Assembly: GCA_900544405.1 (NCBI GenBank)
Contig: UQVA01000005.1
Location: 35,843 to 99,842, forward strand
Length of the DNA: 64,000 nt
Reading direction: 5' to 3'
Source of the DNA: an uncultured Eubacteriales bacterium
Lineage (GTDB): Bacteria > Bacillota > Clostridia > Oscillospirales > Oscillospiraceae
Position numbers and translations under genes: made by a program. The notes under the pieces were generated by a model. It made no database searches. It was not told where the DNA came from and saw only the letters and a list, made by a program, of their open reading frames with translations. Shown here one piece after another: positions 24,797 through 32,407 of the stretch (its first letter is position 1; the number at the start of each line of letters is the position of its first letter).

Positions 24797-26491
24797 ATGG
24801 CCCATCAGAATCCCATGGGCGTGATGCTCAACGCCTATCCGGACAGCATTGGCGGAACGTTGGGAGACATCGTAGCCGTTCTGAAACGGCCGGAGCTGAA
24901 AAATGCGTTTACCTCCTTCTATATCCTGCCCAGCATTTTCAACACGGACCTGGACCGGGGCTTTTCTTTGATCGACTACGGCCTGAACCGTCTGCTCTCC
25001 TCTCCGGAGGACCTGGACGATCTCCGGGCCATGGATATGGACCTGGCCCTGGATTTCATCCTGAATCATGCCTCCGTACTGTCCAAGGAATTTCAGGATA
25101 TTCTGAAAAACGGAGACCGTTCCCCTTACCGGGATTTCTTTATTGACTGGAACCGATTCTGGGAAGGCCACGGAACCATGACCGCCCAGGGCTATATCCG
25201 GCCGGACCCGGAGCTTACACAGAATATGTTCTTCCGGAAGCCCGGTCTGCCGATTCTGATGGTACGTTTCCCGGACGGCCGGGATGTCCCCTATTGGAAT
25301 ACGTTCTACCAGAAGGTGGAATACGACCGGGTGGACCCCCAGGACCTGATGCAGGCAGCGCCTTTGCAATACGGAGAGGCCGCCCTGCTGTCCGGAATGG
25401 TCAATGAAGCACTGGATGCCGGAAAAGCTCCCGCCGAAATGGATTTTGGAAAGCTGAACGCTTATCGGGAAGCCGTATGCGCCTATCTGGAGAGCCGCCG
25501 GAAATATCTGGGGCAGATGGACCTGAATATCCGCTCTCCCCTGGTCCGGGACTACTATCAAAAAACGCTGGAGACCCTGGCCGGTTACGGAGCTGCCATC
25601 GTCCGGCTGGATGCCTTCGCCTACGCCCCCAAGGAGGTCGGCGCACGGAATTTTCTGAATGACCCCGGCACCTGGGAGCTGCTGGACCGGATCGCAGCGC
25701 TTGCAAAGCCCCTGGGGCTGACACTGCTGCCGGAAATTCACGCCAGCTACGGTGAAAAGACCTATGCACTGCTGGCCTCCAAGGGCTACATGGTCTATGA
25801 TTTCTTCCTGCCGGGTCTGCTGATCGATGCCTTCGAGCAGCACAGCGGTGCCTATCTGAAGCGCTGGATTGACGAGATCACGCAAAATCACATCCGAACG
25901 GTCAATATGCTGGGCTGTCATGACGGCATTCCCCTTCTGGACCTGAAAGGGCTTCTGGACGAGGCGCGCATCGGAAGCCTCATCGATACGGTGGTCAGCC
26001 GGGGCGGTTATGTGAAAAACCTCCACGGTCAGAAGAACGTATATTACCAGGTGAACGCCACCTATTACAGTGCTCTGGGCGAAGACGACCGGCGGATGCT
26101 GCTGGCCCGGGCTGTTCAGATGTTCATGCCCGGAAAGCCCCAGGTCTGGTATCTGGATCTGTTCGCAGGCAAAAACGACTATGAAGCCATGCGCCGGGCA
26201 GGAAAAGACGGTCACAAGGAGATCAATCGGACCAATCTGTCGCCGGACGACGTTGCACAGGGACTCAAAAAAGAGGTCGTTCTGAGGCAGCTGGAGCTGA
26301 TGCGGATGCGGAACACCTTCGCCGTGTTTGCCCAGGATGCCGAGATCACAGCCAAGGCTTCGGGAAGCACCCTGGAGTTGACCTGGAGCCGTCAGGGCGA
26401 AACCGCCGTTCTGCAGGCAGACTTTGCCTCCTGCGCTTTTACGGCATCGGTACGGGACGCAGGCGGGGAACGCTTCCGCCTGCAGCAATAA
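24797..26491 (+). CDS. Sucrose-phosphorylase-like glycoside phosphorylase (GH13_18)
   Basis: 564 residues, longer than typical sucrose phosphorylases (about 480-500). GH13 catalytic landmarks are present: nucleophile Asp in VRLDAFAYA, acid/base Glu in LLPEIHASY and the third Asp in GCHDGIP. Family enzymes split an alpha-glucoside with phosphate, giving alpha-glucose 1-phosphate. Sucrose phosphorylases typically read THDGIG at the third motif; the change to CHDGIP and the extra length suggest a different acceptor than fructose. It begins one base after the kinase stop. No signal peptide. Confidence 0.88.
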   Translation: MAHQNPMGVMLNAYPDSIGGTLGDIVAVLKRPELKNAFTSFYILPSIFNTDLDRGFSLIDYGLNRLLSSPEDLDDLRAMDMDLALDFILNHASVLSKEFQDILKNGDRSPYRDFFIDWNRFWEGHGTMTAQGYIRPDPELTQNMFFRKPGLPILMVRFPDGRDVPYWNTFYQKVEYDRVDPQDLMQAAPLQYGEAALLSGMVNEALDAGKAPAEMDFGKLNAYREAVCAYLESRRKYLGQMDLNIRSPLVRDYYQKTLETLAGYGAAIVRLDAFAYAPKEVGARNFLNDPGTWELLDRIAALAKPLGLTLLPEIHASYGEKTYALLASKGYMVYDFFLPGLLIDAFEQHSGAYLKRWIDEITQNHIRTVNMLGCHDGIPLLDLKGLLDEARIGSLIDTVVSRGGYVKNLHGQKNVYYQVNATYYSALGEDDRRMLLARAVQMFMPGKPQVWYLDLFAGKNDYEAMRRAGKDGHKEINRTNLSPDDVAQGLKKEVVLRQLELMRMRNTFAVFAQDAEITAKASGSTLELTWSRQGETAVLQADFASCAFTASVRDAGGERFRLQQ

Positions 26492-26499
26492 GCCACAAT

Positions 26500-26590
26500 G
26501 CGCTCAGCCCCCTCTTAGCAGGGGGCTGAGCGCCTGCAAGGACAGGCTGATTCCCCTACGCAGGGGGAGCCGGCGCCTCGCCGGGGGATA
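26500..26590. repeat. Hairpin plus fragment of the dispersed intergenic repeat
   Basis: A perfect 14-bp stem (26500-26513 with 26520-26533) without T-tract is followed by CCCCTACGCAGGGGGAGC and GGCGCCTCGCCGGGGGA, both of which recur in other gaps of the window. Confidence 0.55.
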
Positions 26591-26608
26591 TCTCTGTTTT
26601 CAGGCATG

Positions 26609-26640
26609 AAAAAAGCACCTGCAGAATTGCAGGTGCTTTT
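26609..26640 (-). terminator. Terminator of the tRNA cluster (and of the GH13 operon)
   Basis: A stem with 13-base arms (AAAAGCACCTGCA and complement) directly after the tRNA-His 3' end, with a T-run on the minus strand; four T also follow on the plus strand, so it can act both ways. Confidence 0.85.
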
Positions 26641-26641
26641 C

Positions 26642-26719
26642 TGGGGTGGATAATGGGACTCGAACCCACGATCTTCAGAGCCACAATCTGACGCCTTAGC
26701 CAACTAGGCCATATCCACC
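26642..26719 (-). tRNA. tRNA-His (GTG)
   Basis: Full cloverleaf including encoded CCA and the extra 5' G(-1) typical of tRNA-His. Anticodon loop TTGTGGC closed by the stem TCAGA/TCTGA. Confidence 0.97.
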
Positions 26720-26732
26720 ATATTCTTTTAAC

Positions 26733-26809
26733 TGGTACGCCAGAAGGGACTCGAACCCCCTACCTACTGCTTAGAAGGCAGTTGCTCTATCCAGATGAGC
26801 TACTGGCGC
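26733..26809 (-). tRNA. tRNA-Arg (TCT)
   Basis: 77 bases with encoded CCA. Anticodon stem ACTGC/GCAGT, loop CTTCTAA, acceptor GCGCCAG/CTGGCGT. Confidence 0.97.
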
Positions 26810-26816
26810 ATATCAA

Positions 26817-26890
26817 TGGAGCGGGTGACGGGAATCGGACCCGCGTATCCAGCTTGGAAGGCTGGTGTTCTACCATTGAACTACACCCGC
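26817..26890 (-). tRNA. tRNA-Gly (TCC)
   Basis: 74 bases with encoded CCA. Anticodon stem CCAGC/GCTGG, loop CTTCCAA, acceptor GCGGGTG/CACCCGC. Confidence 0.97.
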
Positions 26891-26938
26891 GGACTGGCTG
26901 TATCAGCTTTTAGATTCTAGCATAGAAAAGCCAGTTTG

Positions 26939-27784
26939 TCAACTATTTTTCAAAATTTCCGGAATTTTTTTGTAGATCACGTCCGCCACGGCCCCGTCGT
27001 CGCAGCCGCAGACCCGTTCAAAGGCCCCGGCAATAACCCCGTCCGCCGGAACATAGGCAAAGTCTGCTCCTTCCAGCATGGGCCGGTCGTTCTCCGCATC
27101 CCCCACACAGACCAGGATTTTCCGGCCCATTTGGGCCTGTAAATTCCGGGCGGAGCGTATTTTCGACACACCATTGGCCTGCACGTCCACGATTCTCGGC
27201 GCTGCCCGGAATACCGCTGCCTTTCCGGCGTAAGTATCCTTCAGCCACTGCTCCACGGCGTCCATTTCCGCCACTTCCTCCGCCGTGGCATGGAACAGAG
27301 AATCCACACTGGCGTGCTCGTCCAGATAGCCGAACAGGGAGAATTTCAGGAACGGCTCCGCCGGGTCCCGCTGGGACAGGGGCGCATAATCGCACTTCAT
27401 AAAATCATAAAAAGCCTTGACCCCCGGGGTGATGCGGTTGCAGAAGTGGGCCGCCACCCCCTGGACCTCCAGATTCAGGTCCGGGTATTTTCCGGACACC
27501 TCCGAGACCACCTGCTCCAAAGGCACGGGAATTTCCCGGATGTTGTCCAGCCTCCCGTCCTGCCAGGTGGCCCCGCCGTTATAGAGGAGGAACGGGGCAC
27601 TGTGGGGCAAAGTATAGAGATACTGCCGGAAGGTAGGGATGCTCCGGCCGGTATTCACCGTGAAGGCCCCGCCGTTTTCCATAAAATAGGCGATGGCTTC
27701 CAGATTCCGCTCCGGGATGGTGGAATTCTGGGCGGTGAGGGTCCGGTCAAAATCCACGGTCAAAAGCACGTCGGAAAACAGCAT
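26939..27784 (-). CDS. HAD-superfamily phosphatase (Cof type)
   Basis: 281 residues. HAD motif I is DFDRT near the N-terminus, motif II is the Thr in VNTGRS, and the last motif is VGDAENDRPM, the usual GDxxND. A cap domain lies between. Such enzymes dephosphorylate sugar phosphates, flavin precursors or similar; the substrate is unknown. It is the third gene of lspA-rluD-HAD and begins one base after the rluD stop, so it is translated from the same message. Confidence 0.88.
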   Translation of the reverse strand: MLFSDVLLTVDFDRTLTAQNSTIPERNLEAIAYFMENGGAFTVNTGRSIPTFRQYLYTLPHSAPFLLYNGGATWQDGRLDNIREIPVPLEQVVSEVSGKYPDLNLEVQGVAAHFCNRITPGVKAFYDFMKCDYAPLSQRDPAEPFLKFSLFGYLDEHASVDSLFHATAEEVAEMDAVEQWLKDTYAGKAAVFRAAPRIVDVQANGVSKIRSARNLQAQMGRKILVCVGDAENDRPMLEGADFAYVPADGVIAGAFERVCGCDDGAVADVIYKKIPEILKNS

Positions 27785-27785
27785 C

Positions 27786-28691
27786 TCATTGCATCCTTTC
27801 TAGTTTCTCCAGGACCTGCTGAAAATACGCCGGCAGCGGCGCATACACCAGCACGGGCCGTCCGGTCCTGGGGTGGGTAAATTGCAGAAGCGAAGCGTGG
27901 AGGCATTGGCTGGACTGGCCCAGCTCCGGCTTTTTGTGGCCGTAGACGGTGTCCCCCAGCAGCGGGTGGCCGATGTAGGCCATGTGGACCCGAATTTGAT
28001 GGGTCCGGCCCGTCTCCAACCGGCAGCGGATGTGGGTATAGCCCTTGTAGCGCTTCACCACTTCATAATGGGTCACGGCGGGCTTGGAATTCCGGGTGAT
28101 GACGCACATTTTCTTCCGGTCCGAGGGGCTTCGGCCGATGGGCGCATCCACCGTGCCGGTGTCGTCCTTCAGATTTCCGCAGACGATGGCGTCGTAGGTC
28201 CGGCACATGGTATGGTCCTTCAGCTGGGAAGCCAGAACGCTGTGGGCCAGGTCGTTTTTGGCAATGGCCAGCAGGCCGGAGGTGTCCTTGTCAATGCGGT
28301 GGACGATGCCCGGCCGCAGAACCCCGTTGATGCCGGAAAGGCTGTCCCCACGGGCATACAAAAGGCCGTTGACCAGGGTATCGTCCTCATGTCCGGCAGC
28401 GGGGTGGACCACCAGCCCCTTGGGCTTGTTGACGACCAGCACGTCCTCGTCCTCGTAGGCAATTTCCAGGTCCATTTTCGTGGGCACCGCTTCCAGGGGC
28501 TTCGGCTCCGGGATGGTCACATCGATGGCGTCCCCCGGTTCCAAGCGGTCATTTTTCTTCCCCGGCTTGCCGTTGCGCTTCACGCAGCCCTCCTCCAGCA
28601 ATTTCTGGGCGGCGCTGCGGCTCAGGTCCTCCACGGACCGGCTCAGAAAAGCGTCCAGCCGCTCGCCGGGAGTGTCGGCGTATAAAATCAT
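27786..28691 (-). CDS. rluD: Pseudouridine synthase, RluD family
   Basis: 301 residues from the ATG at 28691, which overlaps the lspA stop (ATGA). An S4 RNA-binding domain (about 15-75) precedes the catalytic domain with HRIDKDTSGL, whose Asp is the catalytic residue. RluD-type enzymes isomerise uridines in large-subunit rRNA. lspA followed by rluD is a common arrangement in Firmicutes. Confidence 0.93.
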   Translation of the reverse strand: MILYADTPGERLDAFLSRSVEDLSRSAAQKLLEEGCVKRNGKPGKKNDRLEPGDAIDVTIPEPKPLEAVPTKMDLEIAYEDEDVLVVNKPKGLVVHPAAGHEDDTLVNGLLYARGDSLSGINGVLRPGIVHRIDKDTSGLLAIAKNDLAHSVLASQLKDHTMCRTYDAIVCGNLKDDTGTVDAPIGRSPSDRKKMCVITRNSKPAVTHYEVVKRYKGYTHIRCRLETGRTHQIRVHMAYIGHPLLGDTVYGHKKPELGQSSQCLHASLLQFTHPRTGRPVLVYAPLPAYFQQVLEKLERMQ

Positions 28692-29164
28692 GCTTTGGCG
28701 TCCTTCCAAAAGTTCTTGTTGAAGAAGATCAGGTGGATGAGCAGGGCGGCACAGCCGCAGGTGATGAAGCAGTCTGCCACGTTGAACACCGGGAAGGAAA
28801 TAAACTCCGTCTCGATCATATCCACCACATAGCCCAGCCGCACCCGGTCGATGATGTTGCCCAAGCCCCCGGCGTAGATGGCGGTGATGCACCAGCGCTC
28901 GAACATGGTCAGAGGCCAGCGTTTTCTAGAGAATTCCCAGATGATAAGGCCCGTAAAAACGGCAAAAATCACCACGAACAGCCAGCGCATCCCCTCAAAA
29001 GAGGAAAAGGCGGCACCGGTGTTCTGGACGTAGGTCCAGTGAATGAGGCCGGGAATGGCGGGAACCCGGGTGTAAAGGGGGATGTTCGTCACCACCAGAT
29101 ATTTTGTCACCTGATCCGCCGCCACGATCAGCGCCGCGAACAGGGCCATAAAGCCATAAATCAT
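28688..29164 (-). CDS. lspA: Lipoprotein signal peptidase II
   Basis: 158 residues with four membrane helices. The two catalytic aspartates are in GNIIDRV and FNVADCFI, and the N-terminal ADQVTKYL and QNTGAAFS boxes are also present. It cleaves prolipoproteins such as the three lipoproteins in this window. Start at 29164 follows GGAGGG at about 8 bases. The longer in-frame extension is rejected because the family starts at this helix. Confidence 0.95.
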   Translation of the reverse strand: MIYGFMALFAALIVAADQVTKYLVVTNIPLYTRVPAIPGLIHWTYVQNTGAAFSSFEGMRWLFVVIFAVFTGLIIWEFSRKRWPLTMFERWCITAIYAGGLGNIIDRVRLGYVVDMIETEFISFPVFNVADCFITCGCAALLIHLIFFNKNFWKDAKA

Positions 29165-29809
29165 AAAAATGTCCCTCCGGAACGATACTTCTGGGGTTAT
29201 GATAGCATTTCCCGGGGGAAAAGTCAATGGAGAAGGCGGTGTCCCCGCACAATCCCCGGCGGAGCTTTGTAGGGGCGGGCGAGGCGTATAGAAGTCGGTG
29301 CATCGGGGCGTGTCTGCGCCCTGCAAACAAAATCGGGCGTGCCGGACGTCCTATATCCGTTTATCCCACTGCCAAGTACCGCTGCTCCACGGGATATTCC
29401 ACGACTGCGGCGGGGAAATTTCCCCTCCCTTTGACAGTTCCTACCAATTTATTCCGGCGGGCCAAAAATTTCTTACAATTCTCCGCTGCGCTGGTATAAT
29501 GGGTCCCGTTGTGTATTGAGCGATCCACCGAAAGGAGGTCCCGGCGAAGAATACATCTCTTGCCCAAGTCTTCTGCGCCTGCTTTTGCAGGCTGTACTTG
29601 TGAAAACAGCATGAGAGTAGTAAAAGTAGACCGTTCTATCTGGCTTTCCAGCAAAAGACAAATTACTATATAGACTCCGAAAAACGACCGGATCATTGGA
29701 TAAATAAAGGGAGGACAGGTTTCTGCCCGATCATAAATAATACAATATAAGGCGGGTTTGTTCAGCAAGTACAATTACTTTTTTATTGTGAAAATGGAGT
29801 GTTAAAACG
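29165..29809 (+). other. Gene-free 645-base stretch: promoter, long leader and a repeat fragment
   Basis: Contains a GTAGGGGCGGGCGAGGCG repeat fragment near 29270, a plausible promoter (CTTACA 29472-29477, TATAAT 29495-29500, 17-base spacer) and a relatively AT-rich leader of about 300 bases before the C39-like lipoprotein gene. Within the leader an AAAGGAGG site (from 29534) precedes a short reading frame that opens with AAG instead of ATG and has three Cys (FCACFC), and then a 20-codon ATG frame (MRVVKVDRSIWLSSKRQITI, about 29610-29672). Whether either is translated is uncertain. Confidence 0.45.
29472..29500 (+). promoter_or_regulatory. Promoter upstream of the C39-like lipoprotein gene
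   Basis: CTTACA, 17 bases, TATAAT; predicted start near 29507, giving an unusually long leader. Confidence 0.6.
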
Positions 29810-30592
29810 ATGAAAAAACTAATTGTATTTACTCTTGTACTTACTGTTTGCTTTACTCTTCTGGCAGGCTGCGCCAAGTCTGCCGGGACCCCCTCGGATG
29901 AGATGAAGATCCCCTATTCCTGCGACCTGAGCCCCGACGACGGCGCGGACAGCGTGGAGCGCCAGGGCGACCATCCCGACAGCCCCTATTTCAAGGCCCC
30001 GGACTTTTACAACATGAAAAGCACCGACACCTTGACCATCCTCACCAACTTCAAGACCCAGCAGCAGACCAGCGAATGGAGCTGCGGCGTCAGCAGCGTG
30101 CTGATGATGCTGGAGTGGTACGGAAAGCGGGGAGACTACAGCGAAGAGACTCTGGCCCAGTTCCGCAGCAACGGCCTGACCCCCGGCGCCACCTCCATGT
30201 CCGGCATGGTGGAGATGTTTGAGGGCGTGGGTGGATTCGACGTGTTCTCCACATTGGACTGCCGGGATACGGTGGCGGAAGTGTTCACCTTCGACTTCAT
30301 TCAGCAGACCCTGAAGGAAGGCAACCCCATCGCCATTGGCTGGAACGACTGGGGCGGACACTGGCAGGTCATCATCGGCTATGATACCATGGGCACGGAA
30401 ACCACCCAGGACGATGTGATCATCGTCGCCGACCCCTACGATACCACCGACCACAACCAGGACGGCTACGGAATTTACAGCGCAGAACGGTTCCTGTACA
30501 ACTTCACGTTCTACAATTTCTTCAGCGAGGAAAGCGGAGAACCCAATGATATGTGCTTCTTGGTGGCAAAGCCCGCTGAAACACAGCCCTGA
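29810..30592 (+). CDS. C39-like cysteine peptidase lipoprotein
   Basis: 260 residues. Signal peptide with lipobox LAGC (C21), then a papain-like C39 domain: catalytic Cys C92 in EWSCGVSS, His H184 in GGHWQVIIGYD and Asp D208 in ADPYD. C39-type domains cleave peptides, classically double-glycine leaders, but isolated lipoprotein forms have unknown targets outside the cell. No ABC exporter or bacteriocin precursor lies nearby. RBS GGAG is 11 bases before the ATG, a longer gap than usual. Confidence 0.8.
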   Translation: MKKLIVFTLVLTVCFTLLAGCAKSAGTPSDEMKIPYSCDLSPDDGADSVERQGDHPDSPYFKAPDFYNMKSTDTLTILTNFKTQQQTSEWSCGVSSVLMMLEWYGKRGDYSEETLAQFRSNGLTPGATSMSGMVEMFEGVGGFDVFSTLDCRDTVAEVFTFDFIQQTLKEGNPIAIGWNDWGGHWQVIIGYDTMGTETTQDDVIIVADPYDTTDHNQDGYGIYSAERFLYNFTFYNFFSEESGEPNDMCFLVAKPAETQP

Positions 30593-30640
30593 AAAGAACG
30601 TATTCTCCGGGCAATTCAATACACACGGCATTGTAAAAAC

Positions 30641-30681
30641 GCAGGCTCTCTCATGGAAAGACCATGGGAGAGCCTGTTTTT
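30641..30681 (+). terminator. Terminator of the C39-like gene
   Basis: Stem GCAGGCTCTC.CATGG with its complement after a run of A and followed by five T; placed 50 bases after the stop codon. Confidence 0.85.
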
Positions 30682-30696
30682 GCTTACGATAGGGAC

Positions 30697-31190
30697 CGTC
30701 CGAATGCCTTCCCCTCCAGGGGAAGGTGTCACGCCAAAAGCGTAACGGATGAGGTCGAAGGTAACAGCGTCGTACCAACTTATGGTGATAATCGATCGCT
30801 TCGACCTCATCAGTCGCAACTGACGTTGCGACAGCTTCCCCTCCAGGGGAAGCCTTCCTCTCTCCCGGAAGTCTTAATGTCGATTTTACCGTTCTGGCAA
30901 CGTTAGCTGGCGGGCGGGGCATGCCGCCGCCCCTACACGCAATAACGATGCTGCATCCCGCCCTTCATCCGGCCCTTCGGGGCCACTTAGTAGCGGTATG
31001 ACTGCCACCGGCAGTCATGAATATTTCTATTCGCTGCGCGGGGCATGCCCCCCAGGGGAAGGCATCCCTCAGAAGGTTCGGTACACTTCTACGACATCAA
31101 ACCGTACACCCCCTCCGGCCCCTTCGGGGACACCTCCCCCTGCATGCCGGGAGGCTTACGCCCCGGCGGGGAGAAAAATCTCCTGCCGGG
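30697..31190. repeat. Mosaic of dispersed intergenic repeats
   Basis: About 490 non-coding bases made of repeat pieces: a CTTCCCCTCCAGGGGAAG palindrome near 30713, a second half-copy near 30836, a GGGGCATGCC-centred inverted repeat (30911-30937), a CATCCGGCCC segment also present inverted near 45205-45320, and a half-copy carrying TACACCCCCTC and CTCCCCCTGCATGCCGGGAG (31100-31155). No gene is seen. Confidence 0.7.
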
Positions 31191-31232
31191 GCGGTGGGTA
31201 TTTTGCGTATGCGTTTTGCGGATTTTATGTCT

Positions 31233-31577
31233 TTATTTCATGTATTTATCAATGGCCTCGCAGAGGTTGTCGATGGATTTCTGATCCCCGGCGGCCACGG
31301 CGTCCACCACGCAGTGGCGCATGTGGTCCTTCAGAATGACCTTGGCGGTATTGTCCAGAGCCGACCGGACTGCCGCCAGCTGGATGAGCACCTCGGAGCA
31401 GTCATACCCCTCCTCCACCATCCGCTTGACCTTTTCCAGATGGCCGACGGCACGGGCCAGCCGGTTCACAACGGCCTTCTGATTCTCGTGGACGTGGCCG
31501 TGGGAATGGGGCAGGCCGTGGGCGTGCAGGTAGGCGTGCTCCTCCTCGGACAGGGCTTCGTGAACGTGATCTTCCAT
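31233..31577 (-). CDS. CsoR/RcnR-family metal-sensing repressor
   Basis: 114 residues, all-helical DUF156 fold. The Cu(I)-type ligand set can be read as Cys in YDCSEVLIQL, His in DHMRHC and the following Cys. The N-terminal 30 residues are His-rich (HAHGLPHSHGHVH), which is unusual and may add a metal site. Such proteins release DNA on binding Cu(I) or another metal. No P-type ATPase, CopZ or other efflux gene lies nearby, so it is an orphan here. Start 31577 has GGAGGC 6 bases upstream. Confidence 0.85.
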   Translation of the reverse strand: MEDHVHEALSEEEHAYLHAHGLPHSHGHVHENQKAVVNRLARAVGHLEKVKRMVEEGYDCSEVLIQLAAVRSALDNTAKVILKDHMRHCVVDAVAAGDQKSIDNLCEAIDKYMK

Positions 31578-31607
31578 GGGTCTGCCTCCTTCTTCAAAAC
31601 TTTTCCT

Positions 31608-31636
31608 ATTATAACCGATTTTTCGCCCCATCACAA
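31608..31636 (-). promoter_or_regulatory. Promoter of the CsoR-type gene
   Basis: Minus-strand TTGTGA, 17 bases, TATAAT, about 30 bases upstream of the start codon. Confidence 0.7.
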
Positions 31637-31666
31637 GCCCACCGGGGGGATTTTTTCAGATTTCCT

Positions 31667-31695
31667 TTGACGGATGGGCCTGCTTCTGATATAAT
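31667..31695 (+). promoter_or_regulatory. Promoter of trmB-mnmG
   Basis: TTGACG at 31667-31672, 17 bases, TATAAT at 31690-31695. Start near 31702 gives a leader of about 45 bases. Confidence 0.8.
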
Positions 31696-31747
31696 GCTAT
31701 GTTGATAAGAAATCCCCCGAATTTTTCGGGTTTTGGAGGAATACCCC

Positions 31748-32407
31748 ATGAGAATGCGGAAAAAAGCAAATTTGGAGCCCCGGATGGAGGCCTGCGCCGC
31801 CTGGCAGGTGAAGGACCCGGTGGCCATGAAGGGTTCCTGGCGGAGCCTGTACCCACAGGCCAGAGAGCTGTGGGTGGAAATTGGCTGCGGCAAGGGCAAA
31901 TTCACCGTGGAGACCGCCCAGGCCAACCCGGACATCCTGCTCATCGCCATCGAGCGCTGCCGGGAGGCTATGGTTATGGCCATGGAAAAAGCGCGGGATA
32001 TGGGCCTTAAAAACGTCTTTTTCGTGGACCTGGACGTGGCGCTGATGGAGGGCTGCTTCGCCTTCGGCGAAATCGACCGGATGTTCATTAACTTCCCGGA
32101 CCCCTGGCCCCGGAGCAAGAACGCCAAGCGGCGGCTGACCTACCACACCTTCCTGAAAATGTACACCCGTGTCATTCGGGACGGGGGCGAAATCCATTTC
32201 AAGACCGACAACGCCAAGTTGTTCGAGTTCACTTTGGAGGAACTGGAGGCCGTGGGCCTGCCCACCAAGAATCTTACCCGGAACCTCCACGAAAACGGCA
32301 TCGTGGGCATTATGACCGGCTATGAGGAGAAATTCCACGCCCTGGGGACCCCCATCAACCGCTGCGAGATCATCTGCCATCCCATCCCGGCCGAGGCGGA
32401 AGCATGA
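31748..32407 (+). CDS. trmB: tRNA (guanine-N7)-methyltransferase
   Basis: 219 residues. SAM-binding motif EIGCGKGKFT near residue 40 and the TrmB signature NFPDPWPRSKNAKRR. It methylates G46 of tRNA. Start at 31748 is fixed by GGAGGA 7 bases upstream. The stop overlaps the mnmG start by four bases, pairing two tRNA-modifying enzymes. Confidence 0.95.
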   Translation: MRMRKKANLEPRMEACAAWQVKDPVAMKGSWRSLYPQARELWVEIGCGKGKFTVETAQANPDILLIAIERCREAMVMAMEKARDMGLKNVFFVDLDVALMEGCFAFGEIDRMFINFPDPWPRSKNAKRRLTYHTFLKMYTRVIRDGGEIHFKTDNAKLFEFTLEELEAVGLPTKNLTRNLHENGIVGIMTGYEEKFHALGTPINRCEIICHPIPAEAEA

